Below, piece after piece: positions 57,766 to 64,000 of a stretch of DNA of 64,000 nucleotides; position 1 is the first letter of the stretch; each line of letters opens with the position of its first letter. Origin of the DNA: Variovorax paradoxus B4 (GTDB lineage Bacteria > Pseudomonadota > Gammaproteobacteria > Burkholderiales > Burkholderiaceae_C); NCBI RefSeq assembly GCF_000463015.1, contig NC_022247.1:3534001-3598000 (forward strand). Direction: 5' to 3'. The translations under genes and the position numbers were made by a program. The notes under the pieces are model-generated. The model was not told the origin of the DNA. It did not search any database and was given only the letters and a program-made list of their open reading frames with translations.

Positions 57766-59058
57766 TCAGTTCTGGCGCAGGTCGCGCCCGCGCGTCTCGG
57801 GCAGGCAGAGCGCCACGACCACCACCATGGCATAGGCCACCGCGGCGCACACGCCGATGGCGGTGCCCAGCGAAAGGTGCATGCGGTCGCTCAGCACCCC
57901 GACCAGCGCCGGAAAGGTGGCGCCGATGCCGCGCCCGAAGTTGTAGCAAAAGCCCTGCCCGGAGCCGCGCAGCTCATTGGGAAAAAGCTCGGCCAGGAAA
58001 GCGCCTGCGCCGCTGAAGATGCCCGACATGAAGAAGCCGAGCGGAAAGCCCAGCAGCAGCATCAGGCCGTCGGTGATGGGCAGCAGCGTGTAGGCGTAGA
58101 CCAGCGATCCGGCGCCCACCGCGAACAGGATGAAGGCGCGGCGGCGTCCGAGCCGGTCCGACAGGTAGGCGCCGCACAGGTAGCCGATGAAGGCCCCGAT
58201 GATGAACATGAACTGGTAGCCGCCCGAACCCAGCACCGTGAGATGGCGTTCGTTCTTCAGGAAGGTGGGCAGCCAGACGCCGATCGCGTAGTAGCCGCCC
58301 TGCATGCCGGTGAACAGCAGGCTCGCGAGCACCGTGGTGCCCAGCATGCCGGGCTTGAAGATCGCGAGGAAATTGCCGCTGCGCTCGCCGCGCGCCACGG
58401 CGGCGCGGCTCTGCACGTAGATCTCCGGGTCGCGGATCGAGCGGCGGATGAACACGATCAGGAGCGCCGGCAGCAGGCCCAGCATGAACATCACGCGCCA
58501 TGAATACTCCGGCGGCAGGAACGAGAACAGCGCCATCGACACCAGCACCGCTGCGCCCCATCCGACGGCCCAGCTGCTCTGCACCAGCCCCACCGCCTTG
58601 CCCCGGTAGGCGGGCCGGATCATCTCGGCGATGAGCACCGAGCCCACGGCCCATTCGCCGCCGAAGCCCAGGCCCTGCAGCGTGCGGGCGACCAGCAGTT
58701 GCTCGGGCGTTTGCGCCAGCCCGCAGGCAAAGGTGAAGATCGCGAACACCAGGATCGTGAGCTGCAGGATGCGCACGCGGCCGTACCTGTCGGCCAGGAT
58801 GCCGGCCGCCCAGCCGCCGATGGCCGAGGCCACCAGCGTGGCAGTGCCGATCAGCCCCACCTCGGTCTTGCTCATGCCCCACAGCGACAGCAGGATAGGC
58901 GTGACCAGCGGCAGCGTGTAGTAGTCGAAGGCATCGACCGCGTAGCCGCTGAAGGATGCGGTGAGCGTGCGTTTCTCGTTCGGGTTGAGCGTGCGCAGCC
59001 AGCTGCCTCCGGCTTGCGTGTCGTCGCCCGCCTGGGCGGCGTCGAGGGTGGTCTTCAT
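57766..59058 (-). CDS. MFS transporter, metabolite:H+ symporter type
   Basis: 430 residues, 12 membrane helices. FSGYAVDAFDYYTLPLVTP in helix 1 has the Asp-rich D..D motif of AAHS/SHS carboxylate symporters. GILADRYGRVRIL follows helix 2, with GLGFGGEWAVGSVLIAEM and a second-half YLSDRLGRRRAF. Position between the DUF1445 and 5-oxoprolinase genes (35- and 43-base gaps) suggests import of 5-oxoproline, glutamate or a related acid. Ligand unproven. Confidence 0.88.
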   Translation of the reverse strand: MKTTLDAAQAGDDTQAGGSWLRTLNPNEKRTLTASFSGYAVDAFDYYTLPLVTPILLSLWGMSKTEVGLIGTATLVASAIGGWAAGILADRYGRVRILQLTILVFAIFTFACGLAQTPEQLLVARTLQGLGFGGEWAVGSVLIAEMIRPAYRGKAVGLVQSSWAVGWGAAVLVSMALFSFLPPEYSWRVMFMLGLLPALLIVFIRRSIRDPEIYVQSRAAVARGERSGNFLAIFKPGMLGTTVLASLLFTGMQGGYYAIGVWLPTFLKNERHLTVLGSGGYQFMFIIGAFIGYLCGAYLSDRLGRRRAFILFAVGAGSLVYAYTLLPITDGLMLLLGFPLGFFMSGIFSGAGAFLAELFPNELRGSGQGFCYNFGRGIGATFPALVGVLSDRMHLSLGTAIGVCAAVAYAMVVVVALCLPETRGRDLRQN

Positions 59059-59101
59059 GTGCTTGTCTCCTTGCGTTTTGAATGGGTGGACCGCGCCGCG
59101 C

Positions 59102-59917
59102 CTAGAACGCGGCCAGCTGGTGGTGCAGCAGGTCGGTCACGAGCATCGAGCCCGGCGCGTGCGTGATGGCGAACGGCAGCCCGGCGGCGGCCAGCGCGGC
59201 CTGGGGCGTGACGCCGCAGGCCCAGAACACGGGCAGCTCATCGGGCATCACCTCGACCGCGTCGCCGTAGTCGGGATCGGCGATCGACCGGATGCCGATC
59301 AGCGCCGGATCGCCGATGTGAACCGGCGCGCCGTGCACGGCCGGAAAGCGCGAGGTGATCTGCACCGCGCGAATGGCATCGGCCGCGCGCAGCGGGCGCA
59401 TCGACACCACCATCGGCCCATGGAAGGCGCCGGCCTGCTCGGTGGCCATCGAGGTGCGGAACATCGCCACGTTGCGGCCTTGCTCTACGTGGCGCAACAC
59501 GATGCCCTCGGCCATCAGCGCATGCTCGAAGGTGAAGGAGCAGCCGATGACGAAGCTCACCAGGTCATCGCTCCAGAGCGCACGCACGTCGGTGGGCTCG
59601 TCCGCCAGCACGCCGCCCTGCCACACGCGGTAGCGCGGCAGGTCGGTGCGGATGTCGATGTCCTCGCCGAGTGCCGGCAGCGCCGGGTCACCGGCTTCCG
59701 AGACGCCGAGCAATGGGCACGGCTTGGGGTTGGCCTGGCAGAAGCGCAGGAAGTCGGCCGCATGCGCCTGCGGCAGGATCACGAGGTTGCCCTGCACATG
59801 GGCGCTCGCGAGTCCGCTGGTGTGGGAGCTCAGCGCGCCGCTGCGGCAGGCTTGGCGCACGGCCCGCGCGCTGCTGCCTGCGCCGGGCTGTTCTGCGAAG
59901 GATTGACGGTTCGACAT
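59102..59917 (-). CDS. DUF1445 putative hydro-lyase, D-glutamate cyclase family
   Basis: 271 residues. Family motifs: [33 protein letters not shown] at the start (first 20 shown in databases as R...R.G), [23 protein letters not shown] and [11 protein letters not shown]. The mammalian DGLUCY protein, which makes 5-oxo-D-proline from D-glutamate, contains a related domain. The 5-oxoprolinase gene two positions downstream supports a role in pyroglutamate/D-glutamate metabolism. Activity of bacterial members is largely unproven, so this is inference. Confidence 0.85.
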   Translation of the reverse strand: MSNRQSFAEQPGAGSSARAVRQACRSGALSSHTSGLASAHVQGNLVILPQAHAADFLRFCQANPKPCPLLGVSEAGDPALPALGEDIDIRTDLPRYRVWQGGVLADEPTDVRALWSDDLVSFVIGCSFTFEHALMAEGIVLRHVEQGRNVAMFRTSMATEQAGAFHGPMVVSMRPLRAADAIRAVQITSRFPAVHGAPVHIGDPALIGIRSIADPDYGDAVEVMPDELPVFWACGVTPQAALAAAGLPFAITHAPGSMLVTDLLHHQLAAF

Positions 59918-60008
59918 TTGGCGTTTCCGATGCCCGATGCATCGCTGTGGTGTGATGCGCCGGATTGTGGGAATCCGGGCTCACGAACGCCAACGCAAAG
60001 TTTCTCGC

Positions 60009-60914
60009 TCAGCTCATCGATTTTTTCGATGACCCCATGCGGTGCGATGCATGCACCACGGCGGAGCTCAGCGCGGCCTCCGGCAGCGGGGACGACGGGT
60101 CGTCGCGGTAGCTCGCGTAGATGGGCAGCGGCTCCAGCGTCACGTCGCAAGGCAGCACGCGCAGCGGCAGGCGCCGCGCCAGCGGCTCGACCACTGCGCG
60201 CGGCAGCGCGGCCACGCCAAAGCCCGCCTCCACCAGCTGCGCCATCGCCGAGATCGACGAGATCGCATGCACGCGCGGCGGCGGGCTGCCGGCTTCTCGG
60301 AACATCTCCAGCAGCGCCACGTGAGGCTGCGAGCCGCGCTGGAAGGTCAGCAGGTCGAGCGAGAGCAGGTCCGCCATGCGGTAGCGCCGCTTCAGGTGCA
60401 GCTCGCGGTGGCCGACGAAGCACATGGGCATCGGCGGCACGGCCCGCGTGCGCACGCCGTCGCCGGTGGCCGGCAGCGCTGCGAACACGAGATCCTGCTT
60501 GCCGCGCTGGAGCTGGTCGACCAGTACCGGCGTGGTTTCGACGGTGAGCTCCAGTTCGAAGTCCGGATGCGTCGCCTGCATGTGCTTGAGCCAGCCGGTG
60601 AGCCAGCTGTGCACCACCGATTCGATGGCGCCCACGCGCAGCACGGCCTCGCGCACCGTGCCCGAACCCATCTCGGCCTTGATGTGCATCTGCATCTCGA
60701 GCAGCTTCTGCGCAAAGGCATGGAAGCGCTGCCCCGCCACCGTGAGGCGGAACTGCTTGTCGCGCCGGTCGAGCAGCAGCACGCCCAGCTCGCGCTCGAG
60801 CGCGGCGATGCGGCTGGACAGCGCCGACTGCGTGATGTGCAGCTTCTCGGCCGCACGGGTGACGCTCTTGAGCGCCACGGCCCAGTGGAAGGCTTCGACG
60901 AATCGCAGGTTCAT
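60009..60914 (-). CDS. LysR-type regulator
   Basis: 301 residues. Helix-turn-helix MNLRFVEAFHWAVALKSVTR and ITQSALSSRIAALERELGVL, then an effector domain from about 85. It is the first gene leftward into the DUF1445-MFS-oxoprolinase cluster (91-base gap) and lies 68 bases from divergent denD. It could control either unit; same-strand order favours the oxoproline genes, divergent position favours denD. ATG 60914 preferred over one 27 bases upstream. Confidence 0.86.
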   Translation of the reverse strand: MNLRFVEAFHWAVALKSVTRAAEKLHITQSALSSRIAALERELGVLLLDRRDKQFRLTVAGQRFHAFAQKLLEMQMHIKAEMGSGTVREAVLRVGAIESVVHSWLTGWLKHMQATHPDFELELTVETTPVLVDQLQRGKQDLVFAALPATGDGVRTRAVPPMPMCFVGHRELHLKRRYRMADLLSLDLLTFQRGSQPHVALLEMFREAGSPPPRVHAISSISAMAQLVEAGFGVAALPRAVVEPLARRLPLRVLPCDVTLEPLPIYASYRDDPSSPLPEAALSSAVVHASHRMGSSKKSMS

Positions 60915-60982
60915 CGTGCAAGTGTCGCCTGAGCCGCGCATTCCGCTGCGCTATGCTCGTCGGCGAAGGAGACAAGACCACC

Positions 60983-61999
60983 ATGCAGATCGTCATCACG
61001 GGCGGCGCCGGCTTCCTGGGCGCACGCCTTGCCCGCACCCTGCTGAAGCGGGGCGAGCTTTCGCTTGCGGGTGCGCCGCTGCGCGCGATTTCCCGCATCA
61101 CGCTGGTCGACCGGGCCGCGCCGCCGGCCGATCTTGCGGCCGACCCGCGCATCAGCGCCGCACTCGGCGACCTGAACGAACAGCTGGCCTCGCCCGACGC
61201 CTCGCTCTGGACCGGGGCCGACGCCATCTTTCACCTGGCCGCCGCGGTCAGCGGCGAATGCGAGGCCGACTTCGACCTGGGCATGCGCAGCAACTTCGCC
61301 GCCACGCATGCCCTGCTCGAAAAGGCCCGCACCGTGGGCACCCGGCCGCTGCTGGTGTTTGCCAGCTCGCTCGCGGTGTTCGGCGACTCGCCCGAGCAGC
61401 CGCTGCCGCCGGTGATCGAAGACCACACGCTGCCGACGCCGCAGACCAGCTACGGCATCCAGAAATTCATCGGCGAGCAGTTGATGGCCGATTACACGCG
61501 CAAGGGCTTCGTGCGCGGCCGCAGCGTGCGGTTGATGACGGTGAGCGTGCGCCCCGGCCGGCCCAACGGCGCGGCCTCGGGCTTTTTCAGCGGCATGATC
61601 CGCGAGCCGCTCGCGGGCATTCGCGCCGCCTGCCCGGTGCCCGACGAGACGCCGGTGGCCATTGCATCGCCGGCGCGCACGGTCGAAGGCATCCTGCGCG
61701 CCGCGCAGGCCAGCGACGCCGAATGGGGCCCGCGCACCGCGCTCAACCTGCCCTCGCTTTCCACCACGGTGGGCGAAATGGCCGCGGCGCTCGAGCGCGT
61801 GGCCGGCAAGGCCGCCACCGACCTGCTCGACCGCACACCTGACCCGGCCATCCAGCGCATCGTCAAAACCTGGCCCGGGCGCATCGAAACCGTTCGCGCC
61901 AACCGCCTGGGGCTCTCGGCCGATGCCAGCTTCGAGGCAGTTATTCGCGATTACGTCCGTGAAAATCCCGACGCAGTCAAACTGGTTATTGCGGCATAG
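60983..61999 (+). CDS. denD: D-erythronate dehydrogenase-like NAD-dependent epimerase/dehydratase
   Basis: 338 residues. Extended SDR: Rossmann motif VITGGAGFLGARLART at the N-terminus; catalytic SSLAVFG and Tyr/Lys in TSYGIQKFIGEQ. Strong overall likeness to DenD, which oxidises D-erythronate to 2-oxo-D-erythronate (family includes UDP-sugar epimerase-like proteins). The TRAP transporter genes 64 bases downstream match the context in which DenD was defined. OtnK/OtnC partners would lie beyond the window. ATG 60983 with AAGGAGA upstream. Confidence 0.87.
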   Translation: MQIVITGGAGFLGARLARTLLKRGELSLAGAPLRAISRITLVDRAAPPADLAADPRISAALGDLNEQLASPDASLWTGADAIFHLAAAVSGECEADFDLGMRSNFAATHALLEKARTVGTRPLLVFASSLAVFGDSPEQPLPPVIEDHTLPTPQTSYGIQKFIGEQLMADYTRKGFVRGRSVRLMTVSVRPGRPNGAASGFFSGMIREPLAGIRAACPVPDETPVAIASPARTVEGILRAAQASDAEWGPRTALNLPSLSTTVGEMAAALERVAGKAATDLLDRTPDPAIQRIVKTWPGRIETVRANRLGLSADASFEAVIRDYVRENPDAVKLVIAA

Positions 62000-62063
62000 T
62001 CATCGGCTGCGTCGCGAAGCCGACGCTTTGCGACACCCCCTTTCCATCTCAGGAGACAGAAGA

Positions 62064-63035
62064 ATGAAATTGACCCGACTGGCCGCTGGCCTGGTTCTGG
62101 GCATGGGCATGGCCTGCGCGGCCTTTGCGCAGACGACCATGAAGATCAGTATCTCGACCGCGCAGAACTCGCACCAGGGCGTCGCGATCGACGTGTTCGC
62201 CAAGGAAGTCGAAAAGCGCACCGCGGGCCGCTACAAGGTCCAGACCTTCTACAACGGCTCGCTCGGCGGCGAGCGCGAGTCGATCGAGGCCGTGCAGCTC
62301 GGCACCCAGGAGCTGGCGCTTTCCTCGACCGGCCCGGTGCCGAACTTCGTGCCGGAGACGAAGATCCTCGACGTGCCCTTCCTGTTCCGCGACAAGGCCC
62401 ACGCGCGCGCCGTGCTCGACGGCCCGATCGGCCAGGACCTGCTGACCAAGTTCGACGCCAAGGGCTTCAAGGCGCTGGCCTGGGCCGAGAACGGCTTTCG
62501 CCACATGACCAACAGCAAGCGCGACGTGAAGGGGCCGGAAGACCTCAAGGGCCTGAAGATGCGCACCATGGAAAACCCGGTGCACATCGCGGCCTACAAG
62601 ACCTTCGGCATCGTCACGACGCCGATGGCCTTCCCCGAAGTGTTCACCGCCTTGCAGCAGGGCACGGTCGATGGCCAGGAGAACCCGCTGTCGGTCATCA
62701 TCGCGGCCAAGTTCGACCAGGTGCAAAAGCACCTGTCGCTCACCGGCCACGTCTACTCGCCCTGCATCTTCCTGATGAACAAGGCGTCGTTCGACAAGCT
62801 CAGCGCGGCCGACAAGCAGGCCTTCCTCGATGCAGCCAAGGAAGGCACCAAGGCCAACCGTGCGCGCGTCGACGAAGACGATGCCAAGGGCGTGGCCGAC
62901 CTGCGCGCCAAGGGCATGACCGTAATCGACAACGTCGACAAGTCCAAGTTCGTCGCAGCGCTGGCGCCGGTGAACGCCCAGTTCGAAAAGGACTTCGGCA
63001 AGGCCAACCTCGACAAGATCCGCAACTTCAAGTGA
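62064..63035 (+). CDS. TRAP transporter solute-binding protein DctP
   Basis: 323 residues with signal peptide ending at AFAQ (about 22). DctP family body: FAKEVEKRTAGRYKVQTFYNGSLGGERE near 45, FVPETKILDVPFLFRDKAHA near 95, MENPVHIAAYKTFG with the conserved ligand-binding Arg (KMRTMENP) near 170, and TVDGQENPLSVI. Binds a carboxylate, probably the sugar acid used by denD. ATG 62064, AGGAGA 7 bases upstream. Confidence 0.93.
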   Translation: MKLTRLAAGLVLGMGMACAAFAQTTMKISISTAQNSHQGVAIDVFAKEVEKRTAGRYKVQTFYNGSLGGERESIEAVQLGTQELALSSTGPVPNFVPETKILDVPFLFRDKAHARAVLDGPIGQDLLTKFDAKGFKALAWAENGFRHMTNSKRDVKGPEDLKGLKMRTMENPVHIAAYKTFGIVTTPMAFPEVFTALQQGTVDGQENPLSVIIAAKFDQVQKHLSLTGHVYSPCIFLMNKASFDKLSAADKQAFLDAAKEGTKANRARVDEDDAKGVADLRAKGMTVIDNVDKSKFVAALAPVNAQFEKDFGKANLDKIRNFK

Positions 63036-63063
63036 CCCGAACGCTATCTTTCCGATAGCATTC

Positions 63064-63097
63064 CCCGCCCGTTCAGTTCCGTCTGGCGGGCTTTTTT
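63064..63097 (+). terminator. Intercistronic terminator-like hairpin between dctP and dctQ
   Basis: Stem CCCGCC (63064-63069) and GGCGGG (63085-63090), 15-base loop, followed at once by CTTTTTTG. Located 29 bases after dctP and 23 before dctQ. Partial termination here would give more binding protein than permease; it is unlikely to be complete as the permease genes have no other obvious promoter. Confidence 0.65.
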
Positions 63098-63119
63098 GTT
63101 TTCAACATCACGACTGCAG

Positions 63120-63614
63120 ATGAAAGAAAAATTTCTCGGCATCGAGCGCTGGACCACCGGCTTCTCGATGATCGCCGCCTGTGTGATGCTGGTCATCGCC
63201 TCGGGCCTGGGCGTGTTCCAGATCGTCACGCGCTTCGTGCTCGAGCAGCCCGCCGAATGGAGCGAGATCCTGATTCGCATGAGCCTGATCTGGATGGTGT
63301 TCCTCGGCATTCCGATGGCGTTTCGCCAGGGCGCGATGGTGAGCGTGGACGTGCTCTACCGCTGGAGCCCGCCGCGCATCAAGCGCGTGCTCGACGCCGT
63401 GGTCAGCATCGCAGCACTGGCACTGATGCTGGTCATTCTCTGGTGGGGCTGGGACTACGCGATGCGCGGCCGCGTGCAGTCGATGGCCGGGCTCGAAAGC
63501 CTGTCGATGATGTGGTCGTACCTGGCGCTGCCGGTCGGTTCCGTTTTCTGCCTGTTCGGCATCGTTGGCAATTTTCTCGATCCCAAGCGGCTTGAGCTGG
63601 AGACTGCGCAATGA
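63120..63614 (+). CDS. TRAP transporter small permease DctQ
   Basis: 164 residues, four membrane helices. Family features: GVFQIVTRFVLEQPAEWSEIL and MVFLGIPMAFRQGAMVSVDV. It assists the large permease in sodium-driven uptake. ATG 63120 chosen; an upstream TTG at 63096 lies in the terminator's T-run region. Stop overlaps dctM start (ATGA). Confidence 0.9.
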   Translation: MKEKFLGIERWTTGFSMIAACVMLVIASGLGVFQIVTRFVLEQPAEWSEILIRMSLIWMVFLGIPMAFRQGAMVSVDVLYRWSPPRIKRVLDAVVSIAALALMLVILWWGWDYAMRGRVQSMAGLESLSMMWSYLALPVGSVFCLFGIVGNFLDPKRLELETAQ

Positions 63615-64000
63615 CGCCCGTGATGGTTGCAACGATGGTGCTGTGTTTTGCACTGTCGGTTTCGGTGGCGGTGTCCATCGGACTCGCGTCGATCCTGGGT
63701 ATCCAGGTGGCCAACGTCAACATGCTGATCTCCGTCAAGGAGATGTTCAATTCGATCAACAAGTTTCCGCTGGCGGCCATTCCGTTCTTCATCCTGGCCG
63801 GCAACCTGATGGAAACCGGCGGCATCTCGCGGCGGCTGGTCGAATTTGCCAAGAGCATCGTGGGCGGCGTGCAGGGCGGCCTGCCGATGACCTGCGTGCT
63901 CACCTGCATGATCTTCGCAGCGGTGTCGGGCTCGTCGGTGGCCACCACTTTCGCCATTGGCGCCATCCTGATTCCGGCGCTCATCAAGCACGGCTATCCC
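63611..64000 (+). CDS. TRAP transporter large permease DctM (partial, C-terminus outside window)
   Basis: 130 residues visible of about 425. Hydrophobic from the start with AAIPFFILAGNLMETGGISRR and GGVQGGLPMTCVLTCMIFAAVSGSSVATTFAIGAI, both hallmarks of DctM (the SGSS segment binds sodium). ATG overlaps the dctQ stop. The open frame runs to the window edge. Confidence 0.93.
   Translation, partial: MTPVMVATMVLCFALSVSVAVSIGLASILGIQVANVNMLISVKEMFNSINKFPLAAIPFFILAGNLMETGGISRRLVEFAKSIVGGVQGGLPMTCVLTCMIFAAVSGSSVATTFAIGAILIPALIKHGYP

Overview
The window is GC-rich, gene-dense chromosomal DNA from a betaproteobacterium. The best guess is a Comamonadaceae member close to Variovorax. This rests on the DUF3348/DUF802/OmpA trio, Bug-type solute-binding proteins, many LysR regulators paired with small catabolic operons, and frequent 4-base ATGA start/stop overlaps. 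I see no rRNA, tRNA, CRISPR array, insertion sequence or phage gene. No gene-free stretch exceeds 300 bases. Most long open frames opposite the genes are GC shadows.

Layout. 1-3.3 kb: a leftward trio (DUF3348, a MotA/ExbB-like DUF802 protein with a long helical tail, and an OmpA/MotB-like protein cut by the window edge) that looks like an ion-driven cell-envelope motor related in architecture to ZorAB. 3.4-5.8 kb: a coupled Nudix/small protein/DUF2867 operon, tag glycosylase, and a small secreted protein facing it across a bidirectional terminator. 6-10.7 kb: methylcitrate (propionate) genes (thioesterase, prpC, prpD) with a divergent actinobacterial-style PrpR/RamB-like regulator and three operator-like repeats. 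10.6-16 kb: secreted protein, metE/metR with MetR boxes, and a GcvA-like LysR. 16-17.4 kb: MFS carrier and a 51-residue membrane protein. 17.4-23.6 kb: valine-degradation operon (mmsA, LprI-like, acyl-CoA dehydrogenase, 3-hydroxyisobutyryl-CoA hydrolase, mmsB) with its LysR.

23.6-27.8 kb: a domain-permuted CaiB/BaiF protein, scoAB and a PAS-LuxR regulator reading away from a perfect inverted repeat. 27.8-32.4 kb: CoA-transferase, HMG-CoA lyase, VOC protein and Bug binding protein with a divergent LysR; with scoAB this could form a route from 3-hydroxy-3-methylglutarate to acetoacetyl-CoA. 32.4-35 kb: LysR and a second mmsA. 35-38 kb: LCM-type methyltransferase, opgD and a periplasmic FKBP. 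38.3-45.6 kb: ethanolamine permease-eutBC behind a sigma-54-like promoter, a hipBA toxin-antitoxin module with its own operator, a HAD lipoprotein phosphatase and an AhpD-like protein.

45.6-50.9 kb: a lipid A remodelling locus (eptA, two PAP2 phosphatases, PmrAB-like two-component system) with tandem CTGAA repeats at 11-bp period at both promoters. 50.9-54 kb: thioesterase, SDR and ETF-ubiquinone oxidoreductase; the last passes electrons from acyl-CoA dehydrogenases to quinone. 54-61 kb: LysR, DUF1445 (D-glutamate cyclase family), MFS and 5-oxoprolinase, plausibly one D-glutamate/5-oxoproline operon. 61-64 kb: denD and a TRAP transporter (dctP, dctQ, partial dctM), plausibly for D-erythronate or a similar sugar acid.

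Overall this is a catabolic chromosome segment: propionyl-CoA, valine, ketone-body, ethanolamine, pyroglutamate and sugar-acid use, each with a local regulator.
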